DNA of 64,000 nt from Tubulanus polymorphus. Taxonomy: Eukaryota; Nemertea; Palaeonemertea; Tubulaniformes; Tubulanidae. Both the position numbers and the translations under genes were made by a program. The stretch lies in the NCBI RefSeq assembly GCF_964204645.1, contig NC_134030.1, forward strand, positions 19,163,110-19,227,109. The letters are read 5' to 3'. A model generated the notes under the pieces. The model searched no databases. It was given only the letters and a program-made list of their open reading frames with translations, and had not been told where the DNA came from. This document shows, one piece after another, positions 60,241-64,000 of this stretch (positions are counted from its first letter, which is position 1; every line of letters begins with the position of its first letter).

Positions 60241-61457
60241 GGTACATGTGCAGCTTTGCTTTCGGGGATAATTTGAGAATTTTTATCAGTCTTTGTGAGC
60301 GTTGTACCGACGAGTGTAGGTTCTACATATGTATGCATTCCGGTTTCAAAATTCAAGAACGCCGGTTTATAAGCGCGGCGTTTGTTTCGCGTTATGTAAT
60401 TAATTGCTTGCACGGCGGACATTCTATCATCATCCTATCATGCAGTTTATAGGGTGGTAGTCTCGTTTCTTGAAGCGTAACACACATGTATTTTCAAACT
60501 GTTTCGTTGATGATTATGATTGAGTTGGATTGCGAGTCTCAGTTAAATAGTACAGTAACGAAATTAGGTCATTTTCTAGGAATTAGGCGTTATGGTTGGG
60601 TTGAATGAGGAAAATCATTGAGACATCTGCATGAACTTCCTCACTGGACTGCCAATGGTAGGCTATAGTTCACTAATTTCCTCACAGATGGAAAATCTAT
60701 TCATTTTACAAGCTGTATTATATTCATAATCCGGCGTTAGAGTGATGAATTGTTGCTGGCTGAGATAAAACTAAACCTCAATTATCACATTAATCAACAC
60801 GTTTCTGTCTGCATCAAATTTATCCAAACTTTAAGAGCATTACTCATTAATTCACCAGTCCATTAAATCACCAGTTCAGACGAGCATTGGGGCCACCATG
60901 ACTGTACGAGATTAACTTAAAAACCTATAACCGCAGATATGGAATAAATATTAATATGTTTCGGCAAAAATTTCATCCAAATTATGAGAGCATATACATA
61001 TCAATAGGAAACTATGTACCAAACAATGTCGACGTGGAGAAGAATTGGGCCTTGAAATTTAGTGTAAGTCAATCATTGTATAGATCAGTGCAACGCTTAT
61101 AAACGGATTTGAAAAAAATTATAGTGGGCAAACTGAGGCAAACAACGTATAATCGAATCAGTGGGCAGGAATTCGAATTATAAACTAATACTGTATCCAA
61201 AAAAATTGACATCACAGCGCTACTCATGAAGTCACGGTGGCCCTGTTAATAGAGCCTAGAATTCGTACCCGAGATATCACGAGTTCGAGTCACACGATGC
61301 TGCATATTTTGTTCGCCCCGGCCGGTAATTCCCGGTACCGGCTTTCAAAAATCGTTTGGCCTCCACGTGCTTTTCACATTGTCCGAACAAATTCTATTGC
61401 AAAGAGATCGAACAGTTTAAGTTCTTCACCAAGGAATATTACCCGTCCGTGGCTTCC
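60241..61457. other. Gene-free stretch
   Basis: Overlapping open frames at 60183-60452 (+ and -) shadow each other. A weak B-box-like phrase GAGTTCGAGTC lies near 61281. Nothing else is supported. Confidence 0.4.
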
Positions 61458-61900
61458 ACAAAGTTTAAGTTTAAGTTTGTTTATTCATCACAATCAAATG
61501 ACATGATCGTCAATGAAAAGCGAATTATAAGAAAACGATGAGAAAGAGTGCATAGGACATGGCGTACTGTACAATATAAGTCAAGCATAGAATTAAGTAT
61601 AATATTCAAATCCCGATCGGATATACTTCCCCAAATTTACCAATTCCGATTGACTACCTTTATCATTAAAAATTATATTTAAATCATTTGCATCACCAAT
61701 TACCAAATCAAATTTCGTCCTGAGACAGTCGAATTTGCTACACGATAAGATGAAGTGCTGCTCGTCTTCCACACAGTTACATTTATCACAAAGCCTGTTT
61801 TCTCTACTCAATCCCAGGTGTCTGCCTTTTTCTATCATCAGTCGACGGGACGAGGTACGTAGTTTGGCAATTACACTTCTAATGTTAACAAATGATATCG
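61458..61900 (-). mobile_element. 5'-truncated LINE, minus strand
   Basis: The minus frame ending at 61593 encodes KLRTSSRRLMIEKGRH, then RLCDKCNCVEDEQHFILSC, then a leucine-rich tail. This is the C-terminal RNase-H-distal end with a CxxC...HxxxxC knuckle found in many non-LTR retrotransposons. The 3' UTR ends in TTAAACTTAAACTTAAACTT (seen on + at 61458-61478), a simple-repeat tail. Everything upstream of about 61900 is missing. Confidence 0.75.
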
Positions 61901-63021
61901 TTTATTCGCTTGTTCAGAGGAGCAATAGACTGTGTGATGAATTGACTGTACGAGATAAGCCTAAACCCAAATATGGAATATATTAACATGTTTTTGCCTT
62001 CAAACATTTCATCAAAATTATAGGCGCATCCTCATTATAATTCACTTGTTCAGCAGAGCAACATACGTTGAAACCCATATGGCTCTATTTCATCATTATA
62101 TTAAGTATCAAAAATATTGTGCGGATTGGATTATGCAGAAACCGTACAGTGTTACTGTTCCAATCGAGGATATCAACCATGGCAAACGAGGATCCAGCAG
62201 GTTTGCTAGTAGAAAGCCCGATTTCTTCTGCATTTCAATCTGAATGAGCTTTTCTCTTAAACGAATCAATTATTATGGGAATAGAATAATGAAAGTATTG
62301 TTTGCCTGTTTGGGTGGTATTGTGATAATATATGGATTTGGGAGTCTAAAAATTCATTTAAAGTTCATCGACAATAAACTTATTTTGACAACTTCTCATC
62401 TACTATAATACTACTGCACATGATTTTAGAATCATGGAATTCCTTTTGCAATAGTCGAGAATGTTTCCCTTATTGTATGCTGCAGGCATCCATTCGACGT
62501 GAGAAATCATCAGAAAAACTACCGCTGTGAATTCGTGCTATTTCCCACACAATTAGAATAGAATTGGCAGGTTTACCCCAGTGAAGATACAACAACCCGA
62601 TTCAGATTGAAACAAATCAATTCGTATGTTAAATCAGATTTATTCGTATCATTTTTCGTCCACGGAAAAGAAATATTTTGTCAATTCAATCAGCAAAAAC
62701 AAAACACGTGGAAGTAAAAATTTTCCGATATCCTTTAAATGTTAATAACCAATTGAAAGACTACACTTGGCGTTCAGACAGATCGTTCGCTCAGCCAGTT
62801 TAGCTGGAAATATACAATTGAAAATCTTAATAGATTCCCATGGATTAGTCGGTCTCCAGAATTCTATGCAGGGTGTCTTAGATCGCCATGATCTATTTGT
62901 GGAGATTTTTTACTGTGGCGAGTCTCTTCAGATGTAAGCATGTTCAAGTAGAAACGCATGATGTTATCAGGTTCAAGTTCCAGCGATTGAGGAACGTGGC
63001 AGTCTCACGATACCATCTAGT
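61901..63021. other. Gene-free stretch or distal 3' region of the astacin gene
   Basis: No convincing exon. Open frames at 62046-62243 and 62888-63121 (+) have no domain. The latter lies antisense to the astacin gene's last intron. Confidence 0.4.
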
Positions 63022-63749
63022 TCAAAATCCTGTGAGGAGAAACGCTGGCAGGTTCAATTCCCTGCCAAAGCAGGGATGTGACAGAGCTTATCGAATTCAG
63101 CTCCGAAAACCTCCAAGGTAATGAATTGTACTGTGACTTAAAAGGGACACATCCAGGCTTTTTCTTACCTTTTGAAGCTTGGTGCCTACAGCCGTAAGCC
63201 CTTCTTATCCTCTCCGCATCCCAGAAACTGATCCCCATTATTTTATGCCTTTGCCAATAAGCTAAGGTTTGTTTCTCGGCACTCTTCGGATACTGCTTCA
63301 CCAAAGCCTCTTCCATCTTCGCTTTAACATCGGGTAAAATCTTAAATTTAGCCGGTGTTGCCATGACAGAGGACACGTCGAGAGGGGTACCAACCCAACT
63401 GTTTTTCAAGTTCGAATTATCTGTAAAAATGATGACGTTGTGTTAAGATTTTCAAGAGATTTGTCACCCACTTAACCGAGGTCAAAACGTAGCTGAATTT
63501 TCGACCGGATACCACAGCTGTGAGAGCCGTGCTTTAAGGACTTTTTTCTTATTGAAAATGTACTTACCTGCCGGGCTATTAAGATTCAAGTATTTTTCGC
63601 AGCCGAATTTCGTCCATTCGTGTCGGAATCCGAGGGTGTGTAGGATTTCGTGGTAAAGGGCTTGGCTGCCATAAACTCGGCACCAACTTTTTAGGCCGAG
63701 TTTACCGATCGGCTTCTTACCCCAATAACCAATACCACTCACACAACCT
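63022..63749 (-). CDS. Astacin-family metalloprotease, 3' part
   Basis: Minus-strand gene running out of the window at its 5' end. Exon 63568-63749 (acceptor CTATAG, donor GTAAGTAC) begins GCVSGIGYWGKK and carries the zinc helix HEILHTLGFRHE, a full match to the astacin HExxHxxGFxHE. Exon 63169-63420 (acceptor TTTACAG, donor GTAAGAAAA) carries the Met-turn DVSSVMATPAKF and the C-terminal ISFWDAERIRRAYGC, which matches the usual end of the catalytic domain. A tiny last exon at 63022-63029 (acceptor CCTCACAG, giving GF-stop) is likely but not certain. The Met-turn is normally SxMHY; here HY is replaced by AT, so the tyrosine that swings to the zinc is absent. The helix is followed by WTKFGCEKY with an extra cysteine instead of the usual SRxDRD. 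Astacins are secreted zinc proteases for digestion, development or venom; the N-terminus needed to tell is missing. No CUB or EGF domain follows. Confidence 0.82.
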
Positions 63750-64000
63750 CTATAGAAAAAAAGATGAACACGGTGTAAAAGTTTTTTTTTAAATCTGTTT
63801 TCTAGAGGAGGGAAAAGTTAAGTAATACTCAGTTTTATGTTTTTCGTCTAATTTTGCTCCTTCGTTCCTTTCTTGCTCTGACATGTCTAGCATAATATAA
63901 CCGGTATGCAATCGTAGTGAAAATTAGTTCACTTTCTATGAAATCTAAAATCGATCCTAAGGCTTCGAAATTCGAAAAATTTCAAACGAGCCTTCGAATG
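63750..64000. other. Intron of the astacin gene
   Basis: Sequence upstream of the first visible astacin exon, with a T-rich tract (minus strand) before the acceptor. No exon is seen before the window ends. Confidence 0.55.

Noticed and set aside
63017-63168. Read-through extension of the astacin frame past 63169
   Set aside because: A strong GTAAG donor lies at 63168, and the extension has no domain. Splicing to a short last exon is more likely.

Overview
This is nuclear DNA of an animal, most likely a marine invertebrate and probably a lophotrochozoan. The evidence is spliced genes with GT-AG introns, Pol III tRNA genes, LINE tails, MITEs, TTAGGG-like interstitial repeats, plentiful CpG, a WSC-domain secreted protein, an astacin-type protease and a local family of rhodopsin-like receptors. 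The phylum is inference; no single sequence here proves it. Nothing looks bacterial, organellar or plasmid-like.

Layout. 0-41 kb is gene-poor. It holds several non-autonomous DNA elements with visible inverted ends: a foldback at 2.4 kb, a long-TIR element at 5.6 kb, a TTAA-flanked piggyBac-like MITE at 8.0 kb and a MITE with a 9-bp target duplication at 15.6 kb. It also holds LINE 3' ends (5.1 and 11.4 kb), a dispersed ~109-bp satellite (6.3, 8.7, 16.3, 20.2, 22.7 and 52.3 kb), an ~80-bp array (14.5 kb), a 29-bp minisatellite (19.1 kb) and several microsatellites. The RNA genes here are one tRNA-His (23.4 kb) and a compact nest of six initiator-Met tRNA genes (32.7-38.9 kb), three on + followed by three on -, with one degenerate relative. 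One unrecognised but convincing coding exon lies at 17.5 kb.

41-60 kb is a patchwork of local duplications carrying two small gene families. The first is a family of short secreted-protein genes on the minus strand that share a 5' UTR exon / signal-peptide exon / mature exon layout. One (41.8 kb) fuses the signal exon to a WSC domain. Two (55.0 and 58.6 kb) fuse nearly the same signal exon to a 34-residue six-cysteine peptide behind a dibasic site. Between the last two the signal exon is almost unchanged while the mature peptide differs at 10 of 34 residues with all cysteines kept. The second family is a rhodopsin-like receptor present as one nearly complete copy with a frameshift (48.5 kb), one badly broken copy (50.4 kb) and two fragments (52.1 and 57.0 kb). 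A large inverted repeat (55.9-56.4 kb) lies between the two cysteine-peptide genes.

60-64 kb holds tRNA-like and LINE fragments and then the 3' part of an astacin-family metalloprotease gene on the minus strand whose 5' exons lie beyond the window. The protease keeps the zinc-binding helix but lacks the usual His-Tyr after the Met-turn methionine.

The best candidate for something new is the secreted family that shares one signal exon between two unrelated mature folds. Function (defence, venom or signalling) cannot be decided from sequence alone.
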